Of a DNA stretch of 49,009 nucleotides, positions 26,923 to 35,467 are shown piece by piece. The translations under genes were made by a program, and so were the position numbers. The stretch lies in contig NZ_SISB01000048.1 in NCBI RefSeq assembly GCF_004310295.1, forward strand, positions 1 through 49,009, in the 5' to 3' direction. The notes beneath the pieces are model-generated. The model was not told where the DNA came from. It did no database searches and saw nothing but the letters and a program-made list of their open reading frames with translations. This DNA comes from Pseudomonas sp. BGI-2 (GTDB lineage: Bacteria; Pseudomonadota; Gammaproteobacteria; Pseudomonadales; Pseudomonadaceae). Positions within the stretch are counted from its first letter, which is position 1, and each line of letters starts with the position of its first letter.

Positions 26923-27552
26923 ATGAACAAAAATGTATCCCTCCTGACGGTTGCTTTGCTGCTGACCGGCGCCTCATCGGCGTTCGCGGCTTCCAGTACT
27001 GACCTGACTGTAACGGGCATCATCACTCCGGCGGCCTGTACCCCTGTTCTGTCCAATAACGGAACCGTTGATTTTGGAAAAACATCGGCCAAGGATCTCA
27101 ACCAGACCAGCGTCACCCATTTGGGCACGGAAAAATTACAAGTCAATGTGGGTTGCGACGCCGCGACTACCTTTGCGCTGACACTGCTGGACAACCGCTC
27201 CAGCTCCACGCACAACCCCTATCAATATGGCCTGGGCAAGACCAGTGCCAATGAAAATCTCGGAGGGTTCACTGTGACCTACTTCGACGCCATCACCGAC
27301 AGCGGCCCAAAAAACGTCATCGTTTCATTCGATGAGGGCGAAACCTGGCGGAACAATCAGCACATACCGGTCGACCCTTTTAGCTGGGCCGCAGTGGGCG
27401 ACACCTCCACTGGAAGCTGGTATCCGGTTGTGACCAGTAATCTGGCGATGAACGTGGAAGTAGATGCCTTCATCGCTCGTGCTGACAGCTTGACCCTGAC
27501 AGACGAAGTCACACTCGACGGCTCCGCAACACTCCAGATCAAGTACCTGTAA
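26923..27552 (+). CDS. DUF1120 fimbrial subunit 1
   Basis: A 209-residue secreted protein: Sec signal peptide cleaved near AFA-ASS (about residue 20), then a DUF1120 domain. The mature start SSTDLTVTGIITPAACTP holds the first cysteine, the second lies in VNVGCDAATTFALTLLDNRS, and the C-terminus ends LDGSATLQIKYL. The family is found in E. coli beside fimbrial chaperone-usher genes (the yhc/gltF cluster). The conserved cysteine pair probably forms a disulfide. It is the first gene of the operon, and being promoter-proximal suggests a major subunit. The ATG at 26923 follows a good Shine-Dalgarno; the frame upstream is not needed. Confidence 0.85.
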   Translation: MNKNVSLLTVALLLTGASSAFAASSTDLTVTGIITPAACTPVLSNNGTVDFGKTSAKDLNQTSVTHLGTEKLQVNVGCDAATTFALTLLDNRSSSTHNPYQYGLGKTSANENLGGFTVTYFDAITDSGPKNVIVSFDEGETWRNNQHIPVDPFSWAAVGDTSTGSWYPVVTSNLAMNVEVDAFIARADSLTLTDEVTLDGSATLQIKYL

Positions 27553-27618
27553 CCCTTCCTCATCAACGAGCAACGCCCGGCACACGGCGTTGCCCGCTCA
27601 CTCAAAGGACGACCCATC

Positions 27619-28236
27619 ATGGAAAGATGCTCCCTCGCTCTATTGACTCCCCTGTTGCTCGTCTGCGCCCCAGCAGCCTTTGCCGCCAGCAGCGCCGACC
27701 TGAGCGTCACCGGTTTGATCACCCCCAGCGCCTGCACAGCCAGCCTGTCCGGCGGCGGCATCGTCGACCACGGCAAAGTGACGGTGAAAGATCTGAGACC
27801 GGACCAGCCCACGGCCCTGGAAAACGGCACGCTGTATCTGGAGGTGAATTGCGATGCCGCCACGCTGTTTACCCTGACGACGATCGACAACCGCGAAGGC
27901 TCTTCCGCCTTCCACCCCAATAGTCACGGGCTGGGCGTCGTCAACGACGACCAGAACCTGGGCAGTGTTGCGTTCGGCCTGTTCGATACAGTGGCCGATG
28001 GGGCGGCGGTGAAAACCATCATTTCCCTCAACGACGGTGCCTGGCGAGTGTCTTCCTACCTGGGGCACGCGGGCCGGACCGCGTTCGCGGCGTTGAGCGA
28101 CCTGAGTACACCGATCGCCATCAAGGATTTGCGCGCGCGTCTCACGGCGTTTACCACCATCGTTCGCGCGAACGACCTGACGCTGACCGACGAAATCCCC
28201 ATCGACGGGCATGTCACCGTGCAACTGAACTATTGA
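27619..28236 (+). CDS. DUF1120 fimbrial subunit 2
   Basis: A 205-residue paralogue of the preceding protein. It has a signal peptide (cleavage near AFA-ASS), the repeated SSADLSVTGLITPSACTASL motif, a GGGIVDHGKVTVKDL segment and VNCDAATLFTLTTIDN, and ends IDGHVTVQLNY. It is closest to the product of the gene at 32.8 kb, with which it shares GGGIVDHGK. A small 7-bp hairpin (CAACGCC/GGCGTTG, 27571-27592) lies in the 66-bp gap before it. Start ATG at 27619. Confidence 0.85.
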   Translation: MERCSLALLTPLLLVCAPAAFAASSADLSVTGLITPSACTASLSGGGIVDHGKVTVKDLRPDQPTALENGTLYLEVNCDAATLFTLTTIDNREGSSAFHPNSHGLGVVNDDQNLGSVAFGLFDTVADGAAVKTIISLNDGAWRVSSYLGHAGRTAFAALSDLSTPIAIKDLRARLTAFTTIVRANDLTLTDEIPIDGHVTVQLNY

Positions 28237-28287
28237 TAGGTCGGTGATCCCGGCTCCAATTTTTTTGAACATTCAACGAGACACGTC

Positions 28288-29004
28288 ATGACGATGTTTT
28301 CCAAAGTCACCCATCATCTGTTCCATTCCGGCATCGGCGCACTCGCCCTGTTGCTGACCGCACACGCTCAGGCCGACGGCATGGTGCCGAACACTTCTGT
28401 GGTCATCGTCAACGAGGCCGACGGCGAAGCGTCCGTGTCGGTGACCAACACCGATGCCAACCTGGCGTTGATGCACGTCACCCTCGAAGACATCGCCGAG
28501 GACAGCGAATCGCTGGTGTTCGTAACGCCACCGCTGGCGCGCGTCGAAGCGGGCAAAACCCAACTGGTGCGGTTCATTCTGCAATCGGAAAAACCCCTGC
28601 TCACTCAACGTTTGAAGCGGGTGATCTTCGAAGGCATCCCCCAAGGCAAAGCCGCCGCCGAGGCGGGTCAGGCACGGGTCGGTGTGACGGTACGCCAGAA
28701 CTTGCCGGTGATCCTGCACCCCAAAGGCCTGGCGCCCAATCGAACGCCTTGGACCGGTCTGCAATGGTCACTGAAGGATGGTCAACTGACCGTGCGCAAC
28801 GACACGCCTTATGTGGTCCGTCTGGGCCAGGAAGTGCAATTGTTGCCAGCGGCAGGCAATGCGATGTTGCCGAAAACCTACGTGCTACCCGGTGAGCACA
28901 TCAGCATCAAGGTGCCCGAAGGCGCCGCCACGCAGGTGCGCTTTCAACCGGCGACGGTCTACGGCTTCGCGGTGCCGCATTACGAGGCGCCCATCCAGTC
29001 CTGA
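28288..29004 (+). CDS. Periplasmic fimbrial chaperone (PapD family)
   Basis: A 238-residue periplasmic chaperone for the subunits encoded around it. It has a signal peptide of about 30 residues, then the two immunoglobulin-like domains. The G1-strand region and the invariant arginine/lysine pair are visible (PPLARVEAGKTQLVRFIL, LTQRLKRVIFEGIPQ), followed by VTVRQNLPVILHPKGLAP and the second-domain YVVRLGQEVQLLPAAG. Chaperones of this family complete subunit folds by donating their G1 strand. Start ATG at 28288; an ATG two codons later is possible. Confidence 0.9.
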   Translation: MTMFSKVTHHLFHSGIGALALLLTAHAQADGMVPNTSVVIVNEADGEASVSVTNTDANLALMHVTLEDIAEDSESLVFVTPPLARVEAGKTQLVRFILQSEKPLLTQRLKRVIFEGIPQGKAAAEAGQARVGVTVRQNLPVILHPKGLAPNRTPWTGLQWSLKDGQLTVRNDTPYVVRLGQEVQLLPAAGNAMLPKTYVLPGEHISIKVPEGAATQVRFQPATVYGFAVPHYEAPIQS

Positions 29005-29052
29005 ACTTCCCTTACGGCGTCCTCAAGGAACGATGAGCACCCATGTTTCAAG

Positions 29053-29089
29053 GCGACGGCCGCTTGGCCGTTGCCACAGGCGTGCCTGT
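29053..29089 (+). other. Tandem hairpins between chaperone and usher genes
   Basis: A 9-bp stem (GCGACGGCC with GGCCGTTGC, one G-U pair, 29053-29074) is followed at once by ACAGGC-GT-GCCTGT (29076-29089). They lie in the 117-bp gap after the chaperone gene. No T run follows. They may shield the upstream message or lower usher expression. Confidence 0.5.
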
Positions 29090-29121
29090 AACCGCACGCC
29101 GCAATAACCCAAGTGAACCCG

Positions 29122-31590
29122 ATGACCACAGTATCGATTTACCGTGATGGCGAAGCCGTGCCCGCTATTGGGGCCGGCGCTCGCTCTCATCCATGGCGGC
29201 GGCGAATCACGATGGCGTTGCTGCTGAGCAACGCGCTGATGATGCTCGACGCCCACGGTGAGGCGTCGTTGCCGGCGTCGTTCGACAAGGACACGTTGTT
29301 GCAGCGTGGCATTGATCCGGCGCTGGCGACGTTGCTGATGCAGGCACCGCGGTTCACGGTCGGCCGGCACCCGGTCACGCTCAGCGTCAACGGCCAGCGC
29401 CAGGGCCGGGTCGACGTCACGTTCGATCGCGAAGGGGCGTTGTGCTTCGATCGTGCGCTGCTCGATGCGGCGAACCTGCAGGTGCCTGCTCGTCTGTTGG
29501 ACGAGAGCCAGTGCCACGATTTCCTCGACACCGCGCCTCAGACCATCATCGAATCGGACCCCGCGAGCCTCGCCCTGTCGTTGATCGTGCCCACCGATGC
29601 GATACGCCCCACTACCCGGGATTTTTCCGGCTATCAAACCGGCGGCATTGCCGGTTTGCTCAACTACGACGTCACCGGTTTGCACAGTCGTTCAGGAGAT
29701 AGTTCGAGTCGCTACGCCTCGGCCAACACCGAACTCGGGTTCAATGCCGGCGACTGGATCGTGCGCAGCCGTCAGGTACAGACCTGGCAGGACGATATTT
29801 CCCGCACCACGCACATTGCGGCCTACGCCCAGCGCACCTTCGCCAGTCAGGAAGCGGTGCTGCAGGCGGGACAGATCAACCTCTACAACCCGGTGCTTGC
29901 TGGTGCACAGATCACCGGCGTGCAAGTGCTGAACGAGCAAGCGCTGCAGGTCGAGGGGCAAAGCGCGGTCATTGAAGGGATCGCCAACAGTCAGGCCCAG
30001 GTCGAGGTCCGTCAGAACGGTTCGCTGATCCATTCCACGGTGGTGCCCGCCGGCCCGTTCGCACTCACCAACGTGCGACGGCTCAACACGCGCTCCGACG
30101 TTGAGGTCACGATCAAGGAGGTCGATGGCAGCGAGCGCAGTTTTACCGTGCCCGCTGCGATGCTGGGGGTCAGTTTGCCGGCGCCCGGTTATTCACTGGG
30201 CACCGGTCAGGTGCGAAGTGTCGGTGACGCGCAGGGTGGCGATCCCTGGGTCATCAGCGGCGGCTGGAGCGGTGCGCTCACCCCGCAAGTGTCGCTCAGC
30301 GCAGGCCTGACCGGCGCCGCCGACTATCGCGCGGCGGGCGCCAGCGTCGGTCTGTTGCCCTCGCTCGCCACCCAGGTGCAAGCCACGCTGACCGGCGCGG
30401 ATGCCAGCGGCAGACAAGCCAGTCAGGGGCTTCAGGCTGACCTGAGCGTCTCGCATCGGTTGAGCGAACAGTGGGCACTCAATGCCGGCAGCTCCTACCG
30501 AACCCTGGGATACCGGGAACTGGAAGAGGCGGTGTTCGACACCACTTCCGACAACAGCAAGTCCCGTTACCGCGATCAACAAAGCGCAGCCCTGTCGTGG
30601 TCGCATCCATGGCTCGGCGCCTTCAGCAGCGGCTTCAGCCGATCCTGCTCGTTCGATGGCCAAAGCAGCAGCCGCGCCCTCGCCTCCTGGGGCACCAGCC
30701 TCGGTGGTGTGTCGGTCTCGGCGACCGCCGAATGGCAGGTCAGTGGCGCGAGCCGCAATGATGACAGCCTCTACGTGAACCTCAGCATTCCGTTGGGCGA
30801 GAACCGCCGGGCGCGCACCTGGGTGCGCAGTTCTGCCGGCGAATACCGCAGCGGCGTCGGCTTGAGTGAGCAGGTCAACGATCAACTGGGTTACAGGGTG
30901 GGTGTCGAACACGACACGCGCGATAAACAGGTGCAGTCCACGACCGGCGTTTCGCTGCTGCCGCGCTACACCCAGCTTGATCTCAACTACACCCGCGCCG
31001 ACGCCGAACGCTCCAGCTATCAGGCCAGCGCCCGTGGCGGCGCCGTGCTCCACGGCGGTGGCGTGACGCTGTCGCCCTACCCGGTGAGCGACACCTTCGC
31101 GCTGCTGTCGGTGGGCGACATGGGTTCGATCAAAGTGTCGACGCCCAGCGGTCCGGTGTGGACCGACTGGCAAGGTCAGGCGGTGATCCCGCAAGTGACG
31201 GCTTACGGCCGCAGCCCGGTGGAAGTCGACACCAAAACCCTGCCGCGCAACGCCGACATTCACAACGGGCTGGCGGTGATTTCGGCCGGTCGCGGTGCCG
31301 TCGACAACGTTGAATTCGGCATCACGATGACCCGTCGAGCGTTGCTCCAGGCCACCACCGCCAACGGCGCGCCCCTGCCGCGCGGTGCCGCCGTGAACAC
31401 CGAGGATGGCGAATTCGTGACCCTGGTGCAGGACGGCGGCCTGGTGTTTTTGCCCAACGTTCTCGACCGCCGCTCGCTGTGGATCACCGCACCGGGGCTG
31501 GAGCGCTGTGAGCTGAATTTCGAACTGCCTGCCAACGCGGACACCCACGCGTACTACGAAACCGCCCCCGCCAAGTGCCGAACCCTCTGA
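29122..31590 (+). CDS. Fimbrial outer-membrane usher (FimD/PapC family)
   Basis: An 822-residue outer-membrane pore that receives chaperone-subunit complexes and extrudes the fibre. The N-terminus is a long basic stretch then a signal peptide (RRRITMALLLSNALMMLDAHGEA). A periplasmic N-domain follows (HPVTLSVNGQRQGRVDVTF), a beta-barrel with a plug, and the C-domain with a terminal cysteine pair (LERCELNFEL, TAPAKCRTL). The start is not certain: GTG at 29113, ATG at 29122 or ATG at 29212 all keep the signal peptide and none has a strong Shine-Dalgarno. Tight spacing (10 bp) to the next gene shows an operon. Confidence 0.9.
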   Translation: MTTVSIYRDGEAVPAIGAGARSHPWRRRITMALLLSNALMMLDAHGEASLPASFDKDTLLQRGIDPALATLLMQAPRFTVGRHPVTLSVNGQRQGRVDVTFDREGALCFDRALLDAANLQVPARLLDESQCHDFLDTAPQTIIESDPASLALSLIVPTDAIRPTTRDFSGYQTGGIAGLLNYDVTGLHSRSGDSSSRYASANTELGFNAGDWIVRSRQVQTWQDDISRTTHIAAYAQRTFASQEAVLQAGQINLYNPVLAGAQITGVQVLNEQALQVEGQSAVIEGIANSQAQVEVRQNGSLIHSTVVPAGPFALTNVRRLNTRSDVEVTIKEVDGSERSFTVPAAMLGVSLPAPGYSLGTGQVRSVGDAQGGDPWVISGGWSGALTPQVSLSAGLTGAADYRAAGASVGLLPSLATQVQATLTGADASGRQASQGLQADLSVSHRLSEQWALNAGSSYRTLGYRELEEAVFDTTSDNSKSRYRDQQSAALSWSHPWLGAFSSGFSRSCSFDGQSSSRALASWGTSLGGVSVSATAEWQVSGASRNDDSLYVNLSIPLGENRRARTWVRSSAGEYRSGVGLSEQVNDQLGYRVGVEHDTRDKQVQSTTGVSLLPRYTQLDLNYTRADAERSSYQASARGGAVLHGGGVTLSPYPVSDTFALLSVGDMGSIKVSTPSGPVWTDWQGQAVIPQVTAYGRSPVEVDTKTLPRNADIHNGLAVISAGRGAVDNVEFGITMTRRALLQATTANGAPLPRGAAVNTEDGEFVTLVQDGGLVFLPNVLDRRSLWITAPGLERCELNFELPANADTHAYYETAPAKCRTL

Positions 31591-31600
31591 GGATGACTTC

Positions 31601-32743
31601 ATGAACCTGTCACGCTATCTGCTGCTGACCCTCACGCCTCTGGTACTGAGCGGATTCACTCCACTGGCCAAGGCGTCGACTGACGACTGTCAGTTCAACC
31701 TGAGCCAGCCGGTTCTCGATTACGGGCTGATGAACCGGGCTATACGCCCCAATGCCGCACCGGAGCGCAACCTCGGTGAGCGCCCGCTCAGTCTGACCTT
31801 GAGCTGTTCGCAGCCCATCGACATGAGCCTGTTCTATCGGGCCATGGCCGCGACCGCCGAACGCTTTCACTTTGCCGAACGTGGCAGCTATCAGGTGCGT
31901 ATTCGAGACGCCGTGGTTGACGGCCAATCGGTGGAGATCGGGTTGATTGCCGGGGCCGGTCAGCCGCCGGCAGAAATGGCCTCGAACCTGATCTGGCGAC
32001 CGGAACACGGGGTTGTGCCGGTGCGGGCCGGCGTGCCTGTGCAGGGTCGTAGTTTCTCGGCGCAACTTGAGCTGACTGCCTGGGTTCAAGAGCAAGGGAT
32101 GCAGGTGCGTGACGCGGTGACTTGGGAAGCTTACGGGGTGTTCGACGCCGTAGCCGCCGGACGTACCCGCGAGGCGACCTTGCGCGCCCGCTTGGCTCCG
32201 GCAGCCTGCGAGCCGGTGTTGTCCAACGGTGGCGTGATCGACTTCGGCACCCTGTCCAAAAAAGACCTGCACGCGGACAAGGAAACACGCCTGCCGCCCA
32301 AGTCGTTGACGCTGATGGTCGGCTGCGACGCACCGGCGTCTTTCGCCTTGATCATGCATGACAACCGCTCAGCCTCGGCGACGCTCAACAGCGAAAATCA
32401 CTACGGCCTGGGCAAGGACAGCCGCGGCAACAAGATTGGCCAGTACTCAGTAAATGTGGACCCGGCCGACGCCAATGCCGATGGCTTCGCCCGCCTCTAT
32501 CGAACCGACTCCGATACCGCCGGCACGGCCTGGAGCACTGGCAGCGCCAACCCGATCGCCATCGGCAAAACCCGTTACCTGGCGTTCACCGACAGCGCCG
32601 GCAGCAGCGTCGGCCCGGTGCTGATCCAGAACTTCAGCACCACCGTGACCGTCGACGCCGTCATCGCCCCCACCAACAGCCTCGACCTGAGCACCGCCAT
32701 CGAGCTCGATGGCGCGGGGACGATCGAGATTATTTACCTGTAA
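31601..32743 (+). CDS. Two-domain fimbrial tip-type protein (N-terminal domain fused to DUF1120)
   Basis: A 380-residue exported protein. After the signal peptide (to about residue 26, LAKA-STDD), residues about 27-200 form a domain with two cysteines (DDCQFNLSQPVLDYGLMNRA and LSLTLSCSQPIDMSLFYRAM), unlike the other subunits. Residues about 205-380 form a DUF1120 domain (LAPAACEPVLSNGGVIDFG, VGCDAPASFALIMHDNRSAS, ending LDGAGTIEIIYL). The C-terminal half aligns end to end with the protein at 33526. A two-domain layout next to the usher fits a tip adhesin whose second half docks to the shaft; receptor unknown. Start ATG at 31601. Confidence 0.82.
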   Translation: MNLSRYLLLTLTPLVLSGFTPLAKASTDDCQFNLSQPVLDYGLMNRAIRPNAAPERNLGERPLSLTLSCSQPIDMSLFYRAMAATAERFHFAERGSYQVRIRDAVVDGQSVEIGLIAGAGQPPAEMASNLIWRPEHGVVPVRAGVPVQGRSFSAQLELTAWVQEQGMQVRDAVTWEAYGVFDAVAAGRTREATLRARLAPAACEPVLSNGGVIDFGTLSKKDLHADKETRLPPKSLTLMVGCDAPASFALIMHDNRSASATLNSENHYGLGKDSRGNKIGQYSVNVDPADANADGFARLYRTDSDTAGTAWSTGSANPIAIGKTRYLAFTDSAGSSVGPVLIQNFSTTVTVDAVIAPTNSLDLSTAIELDGAGTIEIIYL

Positions 32744-32823
32744 CACCCAACCCGATCCTGCTGGGTCCGGGCGCAATTGAGCGGCTCGGGGCAGTCAGGA
32801 CACAACCTAGAAGTGAGCAAACA

Positions 32824-33447
32824 ATGATTAAAAAGTACTTTGCAGCACTCTCCGCCACCGCACTGATTGGCGTTGCGCCTTATACATTGGCAGCTTCGAG
32901 CACTGATTTGACGGTGACTGGCGTTATCACGCCAGCGGCGTGCACGCCAACGCTTTCCGGTGGAGGGATCGTCGATCATGGCAAGCTTTCAGCCAAAGAC
33001 CTGCATCAGGACAAAGGCACGTTCCTGCCTTACGAGACATTGCAGCTAGCCGTGAGCTGTGACGCAGCGACCGCGTTCAGGCTGTCGCCGACCGATAACA
33101 AATTGGGCATGGGTGATGGTACAAATTCATTCGGCCTAAGCTCTATCAATGACAATCAGCGGGTCGGCAGTTTCGACGTACGAATCATTGCACCAATGGC
33201 GGATGGTGTTGCCGTACAGCCGTTGTGGTCCCCCAACAATGGAGGTTCCTGGAGCACAGTCCCCTTCATGAGCCATAAAAACCTCTCGGCGTTCGGTGCT
33301 GTAGGCGGCCCGAACACGCCGATTGCCGTGAAGGATCTACTGACAGACCTTAGGGTCGAGACCGCAATTGCTCGCGCCGACTCACTGGACCTGACCAGCG
33401 ACGTCGTGCTCGACGGCTCGGTCACTATCACTATCGACTACCCGTAA
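32824..33447 (+). CDS. DUF1120 fimbrial subunit 3
   Basis: A 207-residue exported paralogue. It has a signal peptide (MIKKYFAALSATALIG), then the shared SSTDLTVTGVITPAACTPTL, GGGIVDHGKLSAKDLHQD, AVSCDAATAFRLSPTDN and a C-terminus ending LDGSVTITIDYP. It belongs with subunits 1 and 2 rather than with the tip-type group. Start ATG at 32824. Confidence 0.84.
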   Translation: MIKKYFAALSATALIGVAPYTLAASSTDLTVTGVITPAACTPTLSGGGIVDHGKLSAKDLHQDKGTFLPYETLQLAVSCDAATAFRLSPTDNKLGMGDGTNSFGLSSINDNQRVGSFDVRIIAPMADGVAVQPLWSPNNGGSWSTVPFMSHKNLSAFGAVGGPNTPIAVKDLLTDLRVETAIARADSLDLTSDVVLDGSVTITIDYP

Positions 33448-33459
33448 CACCGTAGCCGA

Positions 33460-33488
33460 CCTTGCCCGAGGTCATGCTTCGGGCAAGG
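33460..33488 (+). other. Intercistronic hairpin before the last subunit gene
   Basis: A perfect 10-bp stem CCTTGCCCGA/TCGGGCAAGG with a 9-base loop lies in the 78-bp gap after subunit 3. It has no T run, so partial termination or message protection is more likely than a full stop. Confidence 0.55.
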
Positions 33489-33525
33489 ACTGATTCCGCT
33501 CACCAGACAAAGCGAAACCTGTCCC

Positions 33526-34176
33526 ATGAGAAAGATTCCACACGCTCTGACGATGGCGATCATCGTCCTGACTTCGCCGCTCACGTTCGCCCTCTCGTCG
33601 ACGGACCTGAAGGTCACAGGCCTCATCACGCCGAACGCTTGCACACCGAATCTGTCCAACAACGGCTTCGTCGACTACGGAAAAATTTCCCGGCAGGACC
33701 TCAGCGTCGACAAACGCACGCGACTGCGCGACCAGATGCTCGACCTCAATATTCAGTGCAATGCCCCTGTGCGTTTTGCCCTGCTGATGCGCGACAACCG
33801 CGACGGCTCGGCAATCGTCAACAGCGAGATCTACTACGGCCTGAACCTCGACCACAGCAACAATAAAATCGGTTTGTATTCGCTCAACTTCGATCCGGCC
33901 AGCACCGTGGTGGACGACTTGACGCAGGTCTATCGAACCGACTCCACCACGGGCGGCAAAGCCTGGAGTTCGTCGAACCGCCAGGTCATTCCGATTGGCG
34001 CCAAAAGCTATCTCGGCTTTACCGACAGTGCAGGCAGCAGCGCCGGCCCGATTGCCATCCGTACTCTGACCAGCCGGGTGACGGTCGAAACGGTCATCGC
34101 GCCCACCTCCGAGCTGGACCTGAGCGCCGAGGTGCAACTCGACGGTTCGGCGACGCTGGATGTTGTTTACTTGTAG
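33526..34176 (+). CDS. DUF1120 fimbrial subunit 4, sister of the tip protein's C-terminal half
   Basis: A 216-residue exported protein with a signal peptide (about 20 residues) and a DUF1120 domain: SSTDLKVTGLITPNACTPNL, NNGFVDYGKISRQDL, QCNAPVRFALLMRDNRDGSA, FTDSAGSSAGPIAI and an end in LDGSATLDVVYL. The stretch from the second cysteine to the end closely matches the tip-type protein, including VYRTDSTTGG and IAPTSELDLS. This is a local duplication. Its TAG stop at 34174-34176 directly abuts the stop of the MFS gene on the other strand. Start ATG at 33526. Confidence 0.85.
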   Translation: MRKIPHALTMAIIVLTSPLTFALSSTDLKVTGLITPNACTPNLSNNGFVDYGKISRQDLSVDKRTRLRDQMLDLNIQCNAPVRFALLMRDNRDGSAIVNSEIYYGLNLDHSNNKIGLYSLNFDPASTVVDDLTQVYRTDSTTGGKAWSSSNRQVIPIGAKSYLGFTDSAGSSAGPIAIRTLTSRVTVETVIAPTSELDLSAEVQLDGSATLDVVYL

Positions 34177-35454
34177 TCAGACCTTTTCGCTGACCACCTG
34201 CACGTACAGCGAACGCCCGGCGCCCAGGCCGGCGATGATTGCGCCGAGACCGATCACGCCGAAGATCCAGCCTAGCGCCGTCCAGCCGCCGGTCCAGTCG
34301 TGCACGATACCCACCGCGAACGGCCCCATCGACGCCAAAGTGTAACCGAAGCCCTGGGCCATGCTCGACAGGTTGGCCGCCACATGGGAATCGCGCGAGC
34401 GCAGCACGATCAGGGTCAGCGCCAGACTGAACGCACCGCCCTGCCCCAGGCCGAGCAGAATCGCCCAGCCCCACAGGCCTTCGATCGGTGCGTAAAGACA
34501 GCCGAACAAGCCTCCAAGGGTCAGCAACATGACCACGACGATCGCCAGCCGTTGATCCTTGCCGCGAGTCGCCAGCCAGGGCGCCGCCAGTGAACTGGCC
34601 AACTGCACGATCACCGAACCGGAGAGGACCAGACCAGCCTGGGTCGGGGTCAGGCCGCGACCGATTAGGATCGATGGCAACCATCCAAACACGATGTACG
34701 CCAGCGATGATTGCAGGCCCATGTACAACGTTACTTGCCAAGCCAGCGGATCACGCAACAGGCCGCGAACCCGATACGCAACGTTATGTGCGCCGTGTTT
34801 CTGGCCGACTTGCGGCAACCAGAAAATCGCCGCGACCAGCGCCGGCACCACCCAGAAACCGAGGCCCAAGGCCCAGCGCTTGTCGAAATGCTCGCTCAAC
34901 GGCACCGTCGCACCCGCCGCCATCGCCGCGCCCAGGCATAGGGCCATGGTGTAGACGCCGGTCATGGTCCCGGCCTGTTTCGGGAAGTCGCGCTTGACGA
35001 TACCCGGCAACAAAACGCCGATCACACCGATGCTCGCGCCGGCCAGCACACTGCCGGCAAACAGGCCGATCTCACCGAACGAACTGCGCAGGATGATCCC
35101 GCCGGCCAGCATCAGCAGAATGCCCAACACCACGCGCTCGGCGCCAAAACGTCGCGCCAGCAGGGGCGCCAGCGGAGCGAACAAGCCCAGGCACAGCACC
35201 GGCAACGTCGTCAGCAACCCGGCCTGGGCCGCCGACAAACCTAGGGTCTTCGAGACCTCGCTGAGCATCGGCGCCATGCTCGACAGCGCCGGGCGCAGGT
35301 TTAGCGCCACCAGAATCAGCCCCAGCAACAACAGCCACGGCCGACGCAGGATCGGGTGACTTTGCTGGACTTCTTCGTCATCGGCCTCGGCGTCGATCAG
35401 CAGCTCTTCGAGTTCTGCTGTGCGCTTGGGTTGAGTGGTGTTGTGGCTGGACAT
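34177..35454 (-). CDS. MFS transporter, CynX/NimT type
   Basis: A major-facilitator transporter of about 425 residues with an acidic cytoplasmic N-terminal tail (about 35 residues, ELEELLIDAEADDEE) and twelve predicted membrane helices. Resemblance to the cyanate/nitroimidazole CynX/NimT group rests on NLRPALSSMAPMLSEVSKTL, FAPLAPLLARRFG and LPGIVKRDFPKQAGTMTGVY. The substrate is not shown by the sequence. The frame opens at ATG 35478, overlapping the regulator by 11 bases; ATG at 35454 gives MSSHNTTQPKRT. Directly downstream of a FadR-type regulator on the same strand, it is probably its main target. Confidence 0.85.
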   Translation of the reverse strand: MSSHNTTQPKRTAELEELLIDAEADDEEVQQSHPILRRPWLLLLGLILVALNLRPALSSMAPMLSEVSKTLGLSAAQAGLLTTLPVLCLGLFAPLAPLLARRFGAERVVLGILLMLAGGIILRSSFGEIGLFAGSVLAGASIGVIGVLLPGIVKRDFPKQAGTMTGVYTMALCLGAAMAAGATVPLSEHFDKRWALGLGFWVVPALVAAIFWLPQVGQKHGAHNVAYRVRGLLRDPLAWQVTLYMGLQSSLAYIVFGWLPSILIGRGLTPTQAGLVLSGSVIVQLASSLAAPWLATRGKDQRLAIVVVMLLTLGGLFGCLYAPIEGLWGWAILLGLGQGGAFSLALTLIVLRSRDSHVAANLSSMAQGFGYTLASMGPFAVGIVHDWTGGWTALGWIFGVIGLGAIIAGLGAGRSLYVQVVSEKV

Positions 35455-35467
35455 GGCATTCTCGGTT

